64,000 nucleotides of DNA from Zopfochytrium polystomum (Eukaryota > Chytridiomycota > Chytridiomycetes > Chytridiales > Chytridiaceae), in assembly GCA_025765615.1 (NCBI GenBank), contig JAIVFJ010000237.1, forward strand, positions 28,572 through 92,571, read 5' to 3'. This document shows positions 21,571 to 32,802 of the stretch, piece by piece. Both the position numbers and the translations under genes were made by a program. Every line of letters begins with the position of its first letter. The first letter of the stretch is position 1. The notes beneath the pieces are model-generated. The model saw only the letters and a list, made by a program, of their open reading frames with translations, was not told the origin of the DNA and did no database searches.

Positions 21571-23124
21571 TCAAAACGCGTCCGTCTTGAAGAATCCAAA
21601 TCGGCTCGTCGACACGACCGGACCGCCCGCGCACGCGTCAAATCGTCCAATGGGCCGCTGGAGCAAAGCTGTCAGGTCGTCCTCGTTCGCAACGCGGACC
21701 ACCTCGGTCGCTCTCGCTCCTTCGCCTCCCGCGGCCGCGGCCGCCGGCGAAACCGAAACCTCAACGTCGCACGGCGACAGCACTTTGAACATCCACCCGT
21801 CGTCCACGGTCGTTGCGCGAGGTTGCCCTGCGTCTGTAGGGCGGCAAAGCCAGGCGAGCCCCGGCCGCGCCGCGGCCATGGCGTCGACGACCTCTGGCGG
21901 CATCATGGCGGCGGGAACCTGCACTTTGACCTTGTCTGGGAGCGGCGTGGCGTCGGCGCCGCCGCCGTCAAACAGCGCGGCGACGCCGGCGCGGAGGAGC
22001 ATGTCCATGGCGTCCGCGTACGCGCCAACGTCGAGCGGCGCCAGCTGGTCCGAGGAATGCAGTCCGTTGCACGTGTCAAGGTGGTGGTCGCCGACGATGC
22101 GCGCGACAAACGCTTCGCGCAGCTGCACCGTGATGGGCGAGACGCCCGTCCTCGCGTCAAACTCGGCGAGGTCGACGATGGCGTACCCGGCGACGCGGTG
22201 GTGGCTCCCACCACCGGTCGACGACGGGAGCTCGACGGCGTCTGCCACGACGCGGCGGATGCGGCGGCGCGGGGCGTCGCCGTGAGAAGCGGCGACCCAG
22301 TCGGTCCAGTACGCGCGGTCGCGGCGCGTAAAGCTGCCCCACACGCCTACGGCAAACTTGCCGTAGAGCAGCGCCATCCAGCCGGCATCGCGGGCTGCGT
22401 CGACGGCGCGGAGGCCTATTGCGGCAGCGCGGGTGCTACTTGTGGTGGTGGTGGTGGTGGTGGTGGTGGTGGCACTGACGGGATAGTCGAGGAGGAGGTA
22501 GTGCATGGGGACGGTGCGCCATCCTAGGGAGGCGTAGAGCGGGATGGCCAGGGTCGCGGCGTGGAGGACGGCGATGGGGAAGCCGGCTTCGCGCATGTGG
22601 GCGTCTGCGGCGGCCATGAGAACGGAGGCGAGGCGGCGGCCGCGATGGTCTGTCCCGGTTGCGACGTCGCCGATGGCGCCGACGCGGACTGAGCTTTTGG
22701 TCGCGCTGCCACCTCCGAGATGGAGGTTTCGGTGGTATACGCGAACGGAGGAGGCGATCTGTATTGTAGTAGTGCGATGGGTGAGATCATGCAGTGTTTC
22801 GAAAAAAAAAAAAAAAGGGGGAGGATAATGTGAGGTGACTTGACCGACCTGTCCGGTCGCCTTGTGGACGGCGACAAGCACGCCTGCGAGGTAGCGGGCG
22901 GGATCCAGGTCCCAGTGGTCCTTGAACATGGAGCGCGGCGCCCCGGGCGCGCCGTTGGGCTTGGGCACGCCAAAGACGTTTGCGAGGTGGTCCAAAAAGG
23001 AGGGGATCTCGTCGTGGGAGGCGAGCGGGCGGAACGAGTAGTCAGGATGCGGCTCGGAACGGCTCTTTTGAGGCGGCTGCGCGTGCGCGCTCTGGCTGTG
23101 GCCTGCGGCAGATGTCGACGACAT
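21571..23124 (-). CDS. GNAT-family N-acetyltransferase
   Basis: Exons 22849-23124 and 21571-22758. The 90-nt intron (22759-22848) stays open in frame, so an unspliced reading is possible, but removing it joins KATGQ directly to IASSVRVYHRNLHLGGG, the usual GNAT strand order, and deletes a poly-Phe stretch. The acetyl-CoA site is VRVGAIGDVATGTDHRGRRLASVLMAAA, followed by FPIAVLHAATLAIPLYASLGW. With the intron removed the protein is about 487 residues, much longer than a minimal GNAT and similar in layout to Eis-type enzymes, which carry a second GNAT-like and a C-terminal domain; the Eis link is inference. A poly-Thr run sits at the middle. Substrate is unknown. The gene is divergent from TPI across 526 bp. 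Confidence 0.8.
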   Translation of the reverse strand: MSSTSAAGHSQSAHAQPPQKSRSEPHPDYSFRPLASHDEIPSFLDHLANVFGVPKPNGAPGAPRSMFKDHWDLDPARYLAGVLVAVHKATGQVGQVTSHYPPPFFFFFETLHDLTHRTTTIQIASSVRVYHRNLHLGGGSATKSSVRVGAIGDVATGTDHRGRRLASVLMAAADAHMREAGFPIAVLHAATLAIPLYASLGWRTVPMHYLLLDYPVSATTTTTTTTTTSSTRAAAIGLRAVDAARDAGWMALLYGKFAVGVWGSFTRRDRAYWTDWVAASHGDAPRRRIRRVVADAVELPSSTGGGSHHRVAGYAIVDLAEFDARTGVSPITVQLREAFVARIVGDHHLDTCNGLHSSDQLAPLDVGAYADAMDMLLRAGVAALFDGGGADATPLPDKVKVQVPAAMMPPEVVDAMAAARPGLAWLCRPTDAGQPRATTVDDGWMFKVLSPCDVEVSVSPAAAAAGGEGARATEVVRVANEDDLTALLQRPIGRFDACAGGPVVSTSRFGFFKTDAF

Positions 23125-23313
23125 AATGTCTGTTGCGCGTCGCGTGAGCGTGTGCGAGTGTGGGAGTGAGTGTGGGAGTGTGAGTGTGTTGGCAGGGAGG
23201 AGGGAGGAGGGAGGGGGAAGGCGAGGGGTTTAAGTACAAGAGAGAGAGAGAGAGAGAGAGTGTGTGTGTGTGTGGGTGGGTGGCTGTGCACGTACGTGAG
23301 AAAGACAGTCGCA

Positions 23314-23378
<65 letters not shown>

Positions 23379-23650
23379 TGTGTGGAGGGGGGAGGGCGAG
23401 GCGAGGGCAGCTGGTGGCGCGTTGCTGTTGCTGCTGCGGCTGCTCAGCGCCGTTGTCGCGCGTGCTTTGATGTTTTGTTGTTGTTGTTGTTGTTGTTGTT
23501 GTCAGATGTTGCTTGTCACCCACACCACACACATACATGCACACACACACACACACTCACACACACACACGAAAAACGAAAAAGAAAAAAAAATTGAATC
23601 CAATCAATCAAATCCATCGATCATATCCATCCATCCATCACCCAACGAAC
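23125..23650. promoter_or_regulatory. shared GNAT/TPI upstream region, microsatellite-rich
   Basis: Both neighbouring genes start outward from this stretch. It contains (GA)n at 23239-23260, (GA)n/(GT)n at 23318-23374, (TTG)n at 23474-23501 and (CA)n at 23537-23570. A bidirectional promoter is inferred from the layout; no specific factor site was identified. Confidence 0.5.
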
Positions 23651-25193
<1,543 letters not shown>

Positions 25194-25495
25194 AAAAAAT
25201 GAATAAATATACATTTTGGGTATCACTCTTTCTCTCCAGCATGAGCGGGCTGCGGCGGTTTTCGTTTCTGTTGTTTACTGTGCAGGAAGCGAGTCGCGGC
25301 GTTCTTTTTTGCGGACAGGGGCAGGCGTTGTTGTTGCAAATCGGCAGGCAGACTGTAAAATTGGATCACCATGTGGCTGGGCACTACGTATTTCTTGGGC
25401 TCAGCTCGAACTGACGACTCCACCGCGACAGACGCCACCACGCCTCGACGTTAAACCGCCCTCTTCAAAAACCAAGACTCTAATCTTGTGCCACC

Positions 25496-27231
25496 ATGCC
25501 AAAATTTGCGTCCGCGCGCGACCTGCTGTGGGGGGCGGCGACAGTCGGGAATACGATGGCCCCCTCGCTTGTGGCAAGCGCCGACTCGATCGACGACGAC
25601 CAGCGGTGAACGGGCGTGCAGCAAGTAAATTTCTTGCCTGCGGATTGACTCAATTTTTGCTGTTTTCCTCCGGTAGTCTTTCCCGAAGACTTCGCTTCCG
25701 TTCGAGCAAGAACTTGAAAAAACCTCTTGGACAGCCCGTCGTGCCGCCTATAGATCCAGCGTCACGGCGGAAGCGGACCCAAAAGCGGAGAGAAAGCGAC
25801 GGTCGACCGCATCAAGTCTCCAACGCATCCTTGACCTGGGGAAGCAGCATGTTTTTTTTTGTTTTTTTTTCGTTTTGTTTTTCTCTGTTCTTGCATGAAG
25901 TCTTCGTCTGCTTTTTGGGCCACCTCACAGACAAAATGGAAGCGGCAACCACCTTATTTCGGCTCAACCGAGAAAAAAGCATTGCAAGGGATTTTCCAAG
26001 AAGGCCAGGGTGCTGGTGGGTGCTTGCGAGCAGCCCAATAAGGCGATCGGTTGAAAAATTCGACACCGTCGCAAAGCACTCTTTCTCTGATTACACAACC
26101 ATTTTGGAGAAGGGAGCGTCTACTCGTAGACCCCCCCCTTCCAAGTAAGGCATAGACCGTTGAACCACTGCCCACTTTCCTTCTTTGTTTCGTTCGATGA
26201 TTTTATTGACAAACAAACGCCGCCTCCGGCGGCGCCGCGTTCAGGCTGGGGATGACACTGAGGGTAGGTGCGCCTGTCGTGCCTGACCATATGGCAAAGC
26301 CCACATTTGCGCTGTCGTACCGTGCCCTCAACGAGCTTGAAGTGGGTTGGAATTCGTGCTGTAGATTTCTCCGGGAACTGCCTTTGCTTCCACGTCTTCG
26401 GCCTGCCGCGAACGGCTACAGTTTCGGGCTCAAAAATAGTCTGCTTCGCCGTGCCAATTGCAATCTCCTGCGACTGCTCAAGTAGACCGTTGCTTTTTTC
26501 GAAATAGGCAGGTCGACTGCTGCCGCCATAACAGCAGCAAGTTGTACATCCAGCGACGATACAGGGGTGTTGTGAGCCGGTTCAGCTGCAATGCAGGAGA
26601 GCCGCCAGTGAGGGTGCATGTCTTCAACATAAATCGTTCTCGAGTCTCTGAGAGCTGACGCAATTTCATGAGCACATGGAAGCCAAGAGAAGACCTGAAG
26701 CGGCCCTTACAAACGGAGCTAGGGCCTGCTAGTGTCGCAAGATCGAGTTGCTGCAGAATAATTCCGAGGGCATAGTGCGAAATCTTCGTTGCCTGTAATC
26801 TTGAACATGCAGCAAATGCGGTGTGTGCTGGTGTTGGGACGACGGTTGATGTCTTCTCCTGGCCTGTATGACTCCTTTCGAAATGTCCCGCCCTGTACAC
26901 ACATGATCTGAACACAGTCAAAACTACTGCTGGTTTTTTTACCTGCATAGCCCAATTGAACGACAAAGTCAACCAAGTCGTCCTTCGTTCAAAGGTGCCG
27001 CCGACTGGTCTGTCTGAAGCATTGGTTTTTTTTTTGTCTCTACTAGTAGACGCTCCCTTTGGAGAATTTTGCCGCAGACAAAAAGCGGCGCGACGCTCCA
27101 TTCAACAATGCAGAACGCGTGTTGAATGCCCGCTTCGAGCAGACTTGTCTCCAAATGCGCGTGATTCGTGTGCATCTGTGCAGCTAGCCCGCCAGCGGCG
27201 CCTGGGACTCCATCGACATCGCTGTGAGCAG
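25496..27231 (+). pseudogene. unrecognised coding region split by a MULE-type element
   Basis: A plausible start (MPKFASARDLLWGAATVGNT) at 25496 is followed by a gtgaac...ggtag intron (25606-25676) and coding-like sequence to about 26110 (for example TASSLQRILDLGKQH and EKFDTVAKHSFSDYTTILE). Immediately after the insert at 26112-27057, frame continues from the left flank across the duplicated 9 bases into NFAADKKRRDAPFNNAERVL and on to a stop at about 27180, so the element sits inside an exon. Exon phases between 25600 and 26040 do not all agree in my reading, so either an intron is misplaced or the gene has decayed. I do not recognise the family and assign no function. Confidence 0.5.
26112..27057 (-). 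mobile_element. MULE-type DNA transposon remnant (FAR1 and SWIM domains)
   Basis: The 946-bp element begins gggagcgtctactcgtaga and ends with the inverted copy of it (one mismatch), and is flanked by the perfect 9-bp direct repeat tttggagaa at 26103-26111 and 27058-27066. A 9-bp target duplication is typical of Mutator-like elements. On the minus strand it keeps transposase pieces: a FAR1/WRKY-like zinc domain (FVVQLGYAG, IMCVQGGTFRKE, TSTHRICCMFKI), then the SWIM region LPCAHEIASALRDSRTIYVED with HPHWRL, then RGRPKTWKQRQ and a CX2C knuckle. The central DDE nuclease is missing and several frames are used, so it is an internally deleted, non-autonomous copy. Confidence 0.85.
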
Positions 27232-27250
27232 CGCGATTATGCTCGATTGC

Positions 27251-28194
27251 TCCTGTTTGGCCAAACTGCGCCACGAATTATAAAACATGACGAAAGGAAT
27301 GGAAACAGACGATCGTGCTCAAATGTGGGAGGGAACGACGGGGGAGACCGCCCTTTTGATACTCAGGCCCGGTCAAATTTTTTTCGCGGAGGGGACTGCG
27401 GTTTGCGACTTTGCCCTTTGTTTCGTGATGGGCTTGAGCGACCACTGAGCTGTGTGCCCGACAAATTTATTTGTGATTAATTATATGTAGAATCCACGAC
27501 CGTTGCCTTCCATTCTGAAGAACCAAAACAGAAAAGAATGGTTGAAACAAAAAAAGCAGGGTGAAGTAGCCAATGGCGCAAGCGATGGAAAATGGTTGGC
27601 TTTGAAAGGAGGGACTGCGCACGAACGCGAAAAACGCAAAAAACTCAAACCATGTGGGAGACAAAATGGATTCAAGAAAAGAAGAAGGAAAAAACGATAC
27701 GGTCGATAGAATGAAGCGCAAGTGCCGAAAGCAAAGAAAAAAAAAAGCAGATATTGGGGGAGGATGGTAACAAGGAATGATACACTGAAGCAAAAAAGAC
27801 GGAAAGTAACGGGCAGCGGGTTGATCAAACTTGCAAAAGCAAAAGCAAAAGAAAAAAAGAAAAATTGCGGTTTAAAGCGACGATGATAATAATTCAGAGC
27901 GAAGGAGAGGGAAAAAACACCAATTAATAAAACTATTACCACCAGACACTTGCCAGCAATTCTTCAACCTTATTTTGCCCAGCTTAGAGAAAAGCTCCGA
28001 GTGGTTAAAAACGATAAGCCATCTATCTTCACCGCTATTGAGCCATCGGCATCACGCCGGGGTAATTAGGTGAGAGGTAAAAGTCAACACGCAAGAAAAA
28101 AAAATAGGACGGCAAATCACAAAAGTGAGGCTCACCACAGGATGAGGGTTAAGGCGAGAGACATGCCGCGAGGTAAGGGACAGGGGATTGAGTA
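27251..28194. other. A-rich spacer, no gene recognised
   Basis: Probably the 3' UTR and flank of the inositol kinase gene. The 153-residue minus-strand frame at 27481-27942 is Phe/Leu-rich only because the plus strand is A-rich, and has no domain. Confidence 0.5.
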
Positions 28195-31100
28195 TCACTC
28201 CAAACCTGGGCCTACCACCGCATCATCACCAGCGCAGACGCCGACGCCGAGGCGCCCTTCGTAAATATCCTCAAACGCACTGATCAGGGTGTCAAGGCCA
28301 AGGAGATAACCCTTGTCACAGCCACCGGTGGTGGGCGGGAATGGAACGCGGATGCTTCCGTCGCGAAGGGCGGTGGTCTCGTCCACCTCGTCGACGGGGA
28401 CCATGTGGCGGGCGTCCGCGACGCAGTGGGCAAAGTCGATCATGCGGACGTCGATCCCGCAGCTGTCTTCGGGGTATTCCCCGTCCTCGCGCTCTCCATT
28501 GGGGGCAGTAGCGCTGTGGTGGTCGGTGGAGGAAGTCGAGGACGAGGAGGTGGAAGATGGGGCAGATGGCGATTCGTTTGCGCCATCGTAGACGAGGAGG
28601 AGGCTGGAGGCGTAGAAGCGGGCACCGTCGAGGCTTGCCACAACTTGCTTTAGGCGACGAAGTCGACGGAGGAGAGCAGGAATGAGAGCGCGACGAGGGC
28701 ACCTTGCAGCTGGCGAGCTTGTGCCCGAAGTGTCGAGGAAGGTTGCGAGGGCGTCGCGAAACTTTGCAGCAGACATTCTGCGGCCCGTGTACTTGTCGAT
28801 AAATGTGAAGGATCCTGTTGACTTGTTGTAGACCTTTGGTGAAGGGGAACAGGGCGTGGGGTTGGGTATTCCAGGCCAAACGAGGAGAGAAGCAGATCGA
28901 AACAGTCGCAAGCGCAGGCGGTTTCGTTTGAAGTTCAGTTTCATGTTTTCGAACGAAAGTTCCAAACATTGGGAAGGACCAAACACCAAAACAAAAGCAT
29001 GGAAAGCAGAACAAGCGTGTAACAACGAAGTCATGGAGGAGCAAAAATAACAGACCTGCATGCCACACAACCGCACCCCAAGACTACCGCTGGTGCTCTT
29101 CGCGCACTTTCGCATTTGAGAGGCACGCTTTGCGGGAGTCGCGTATATTCCGTGTTGGCGCGTGCCCATTTTAAGGTCCAAAACACATGGGCGGCGATGT
29201 CGGTGAGTCAAATCTTCCAGAAGGAGAAACTGCTTCAAGGTAGGATCAGTGGCGGCTTTGGCTGTCTGAAGTGCAAGCGCGTCCGACTTTGGGAAGGTAT
29301 GCGATTGGTGCAGGTGACGTGGTTGGGAAGAAGGGGCGGAAACGTTTGCATCTGCGGGCCTAAATGTGGTCGGGGACGCTGGCTCCTTGTGACTATTCGG
29401 AATGGCGAGGGGAGGAGGAGGCTGTGGGAACGAAGTCGACGACGACCGTTCAAGCCACGGTGGTGGAATAGATGCGTCTGTACGGGTACTGTTTGTGTTG
29501 TGCGCCGATGCATAGTGCACCCTTTTCCCGCCGATGGCTCTGCTTCGAGACGATAGAATGGAGGAATGTGTGATGCTAGGTGGAACCTCCCAGCCCACAT
29601 TGCCAGTGTCATGAGCAGTACTGCCATCGCCGCGAACTTCCTCCATGAAAAATACTTCGTCGTCAGCGGCCTGAGCATCGACAGAATCAACAACAACCTC
29701 GTCACCGGCAAGTGGATCACCAGTGAAGAAGCCAGGTATCAAGGACTCGTCCCCATCCATCCTGTCTGGAACTGCTCTTTGAGACCCGTCCGACCCAAAA
29801 GTTTTGATGCTGTAATGCGCTGTGATGGAACCTTTACTGTGCAAGGAGGCAGACAAGAATTCAGTGGGATTGGAGCAAGAGAGTGGGATTTCGGAGACAT
29901 CGCGGTTCAACTTTTGGGATTTCGCCATTTCAATGGGCTTCGTTGATGTCAACCTTTTGTCGCGACGATAATGAGACTCAACGGGCGTGGCATCGGCAAG
30001 GGCCCTCACGAAGGGGGGTGACCGTGGTGGAGAGTCGTAAGATTCCGGAACGGATGCCAGTACTGGAGTCAAATCTTGTTCGCATTCAACCGATGGAAAG
30101 GGCTTGCCTGCCTTCAGGGAGCACGAGTCACTGGCCTTTCCCAAGGATCCCGACGGCGTGGAGGCTAATGATTCCATAGAGTGCCTTCGTGGCGGAGGGC
30201 CGTTTCGATGATTTTTCGTGAGTGGTGAGGAAGCGAGTTGTTTGAATCGCGCACGGACAAACACTGGTGACATTGCCTCCATAAAGACTTTTTGCTGCAA
30301 GTTCCGATCGAAAGTCCCCCCAAAGGGACTGGTGATTTCGGATTGTTGCGGTTGGGGAGAATTTAATCTGTCAACAGGGGTAGTCGAGGAAGGGACTCTG
30401 GAGGCGACAACCTCGCTTGAAGGGGTGGAGGGAGAGGGCACGATGGCGGGGAACATGGCAAGATCATTGTCTGATGTGTTGCCGATGATGTGGCGGTTCT
30501 GATCCAATTTGATCACGGGGGTGCCTGGTGCAAGAAGAGGGTGGTGATGGTGATGGCCGTTGGTTGGGTGGCCGTCAACAGATGAGTCTGAGCGCGTTAC
30601 CTCCAAAGGCGAAATGGGCGGTTGGAAGGACACGTTGACCACGCCGAGGTAGGTTGCGACAAAGGGCCGAAGCTGGGGCCAATGGAGACGAATGTGCTCG
30701 TAGAAGTCTCGCTCGTTGGGGTCCAAAGGCTTGCACAGCGCTGCGGGGGAGAGACGGAGGAAGGGAGTGTGCCCGCCAACCTACGTTTACATGTGTCAGG
30801 CGAGAAATTGTCCGACGCAGGAAAGAACGAAAAAGAAGAACGGCAAGACCGTGGCGGAAAGCGGGTTATACCGTACCTGCTGGGTGAAGGGCATCAGGGG
30901 AAGAGACGGCGGTGATCCGTGTGGATCGTCGTCGAACGGATCCAATGTATCGTCGGGGTCATTTCGACCGTGGTTGCTGGCGGCGTCGTCATCAATCGCG
31001 CCTCCTCCAAAGTCGCTACCATTGCCAAAGTCATCCTTTTCCGATTGGATGACGGCGATCTCTGGAGGCCCAGTGCACTTAGTGCTGCTGTTAGAGTAAT

Positions 31101-31344
31101 GAGGCGACTTCGGTCGCCCAAGATCGGCGACGGCGGCAGCAGAAAGCCGCGCTGTGGGCACGGTAGAGACGGGAGGGAGAACGGGCGAGGAGGAAGAGGA
31201 GGAAGGGTCCAATGTCGAAGATATCACAGTCGTATTGGTGGATGGCATAATGGAAAGAGAAGCTGCCGCTGCTGCTGCTGAAGGTGACGACGAAGGCGAC
31301 GGCGACGCGGGCAGGCCCAGCATCGACAGTGTATGGAAGGGCAT
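28195..31344 (-). CDS. KCS1: inositol hexakisphosphate kinase (Kcs1 type)
   Basis: Three exons: 30877-31344, 29056-30780 and 28195-28833. The enzyme adds a pyrophosphate to InsP6 to make InsP7, a phosphate and stress signal. The N-terminal entry motif is [19 protein letters not shown] then [14 protein letters not shown], with [14 protein letters not shown]. After a Ser/Pro-rich insert of about 430 residues the IPK signature [14 protein letters not shown] (PxxxDxKxG) appears, then [17 protein letters not shown], which is only contiguous once the 222-nt intron 28834-29055 is removed. The C-terminal metal-binding [10 protein letters not shown] and [16 protein letters not shown] complete the fold. 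Total about 943 residues, close to yeast Kcs1. Start is one of ATG 31344, 31323 or 31248. Confidence 0.92.
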
Positions 31345-32170
31345 TAACTCGATGGGGACAGCACACGGCAGTGTGAAAATGAATCCTTTGATCCGAGCGG
31401 TCGACACGGGGAGAGGCGAAGAGGGAGGCGGGGTAGATGCACTTTCCGATGGGGCACACCGCTGGGTGCTGCAAGCGATGGAGGCGAGAGTGTGTGATAT
31501 CGGCTGCGGCTGCGGCGGGCGACGGCGATGGTAAGGGGGAAGCGGTTATTTCGACGCGGTCAACTGGGATCGCAAGGAGTCGGGGTCGGGTCAGTCGGTT
31601 GGTGGCGCAAATTTAACAAAAACCTTGTCTGTCTGCCTGTGTGGCTTTGGCATTGTCTGTCTCTCTCTCTCTCTCTCTCCTTCTCTCTCTCTCGGCTGTC
31701 TCTCGGCAGGCAAAGCTGCCTGCGCCACCAGCAAAACCCTTGACCCTTTCCGCCGGCACTGCGGAAAACAAACTAGCTGGTGGGCCTACTGGTTGCCAAC
31801 CACAAAAGCAACTCAACCTCAGGCACGATGTTTCTATCTAGTGGACTCCCTCGTTTCTCTCTCCCTCGTTGCTGCCGAAGAGAAAGGTTCGCGCAGGCGG
31901 CAGCCACGCAGTAGGTTGCGCTCCAGTCTGTCCTTTCGCCTCAACCTCTCCCGTTGTTAGTGAAGTTTGAGATTAAATTGGTTCTTTTGTGAGATAAAAA
32001 CGGTGCTGGAGCCCTTGCGGCAGCCTTTCGAAGTAACGACCACCTGGAATATGGTCCCGCGTGTCACCCCACGTGTTGAAGGGGCTGCGAAGCAACTTCT
32101 TTTTTTAGAGAGTGGGCAAGAGGCAAATGAAACCAAATCCTCCCCTGAACCGACTTTGCAGTCTTGTGTT
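31345..32170. other. upstream spacer of the inositol kinase gene
   Basis: Contains a CT tract at 31661-31693 and no recognised gene. A plus-strand frame ending at 32185 (PRVEGAAKQLLFLESGQE) looks faintly protein-like but has no domain or start context I can defend. Confidence 0.35.
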
Positions 32171-32261
32171 AACAGTCTACTCTGAGTGAGTGAGTGGAAG
32201 GAGTGAATGAAGAGGAGATGTGTGTTGTGGGTGGTCCTTCTCCCCAACTTGGAGAGAAAGG
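32171..32261. repeat. ~90-bp dispersed repeat, copy 1
   Basis: Begins aacagtctactctgagtgag and ends ggagagaaagg; a near-identical copy is at 38804-38895. It ends 8 bases before the LTR at 32270. It is not part of the LTR itself. Confidence 0.85.
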
Positions 32262-32269
32262 AAAAACTC

Positions 32270-32576
32270 TGTTATGAATTATTGGTACATGATGATGATA
32301 TACACGCTGTAATAGTTGCTAGGCAAGCGTGACTGGCACAGGGTAAAAACCTCTCCTATATTATCTGCTTGAGCAGAGGAGGAGGAAAACTGTTGACACC
32401 GGGTTTCCGTTCCACTTAATACTCGGAGTATTTGTTATCAGTGCAAGCCAGCACCCAGGTCTGCATTGGCGGTGGCTTGCTCTCCCATGGGCATTATGAG
32501 AACGATAACTGACAGTCACAATAGGTTCAGGTCCGTCTTGTGCCTCTTGCTGCTAACCAGTCAGTTCCGCCTAACA
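32270..32576 (-). mobile_element. copia-type LTR (complete, 3' LTR of the minus-strand element)
   Basis: On the minus strand it starts TGTTAGGCGG and ends AATTCATAACA, so the ends are the inverted TGTTA/TAACA typical of LTRs. It is directly preceded by a G-rich polypurine tract (GCAGGGGGG, 32577-32585). 249 bp of it recur at 39117-39365. Confidence 0.85.
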
Positions 32577-32802
32577 CCCCCCTGCATGATGGCCATGGGT
32601 GTAGCACCTGTTATGCAAAGCGTGCGTAAGCGTCTGAGGCTTAGACTGAAAGGGTGTTTGAAAGGTCGGAGCGGGGTCAGAGGCCAAGTAGTGAGGTCAG
32701 TCGCTGGTGCTGAGATGTCAAGAGTAGTTTTGTGAGAATGTCTGCGATCTGGTCGCTGGTTGGTACGTAGCGTACAGTGATCTCTCCAGTGGCTATGCCT
32801 TG

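Noticed and set aside
26112..26180. tRNA-like A box (TGGTTCAACGG on the minus strand) at the MULE left end
   Set aside because: No B box or cloverleaf; the bases are explained by the terminal inverted repeat and adjacent element sequence.
27481..27942. 153-codon minus-strand frame that looks like a membrane protein
   Set aside because: Phe/Leu content comes from A-rich plus-strand sequence; no start context, domain or conservation pattern.
31967..32185. plus-strand frame ending beside the 90-bp repeat
   Set aside because: Mildly protein-like but short, without recognised motif or splice context.
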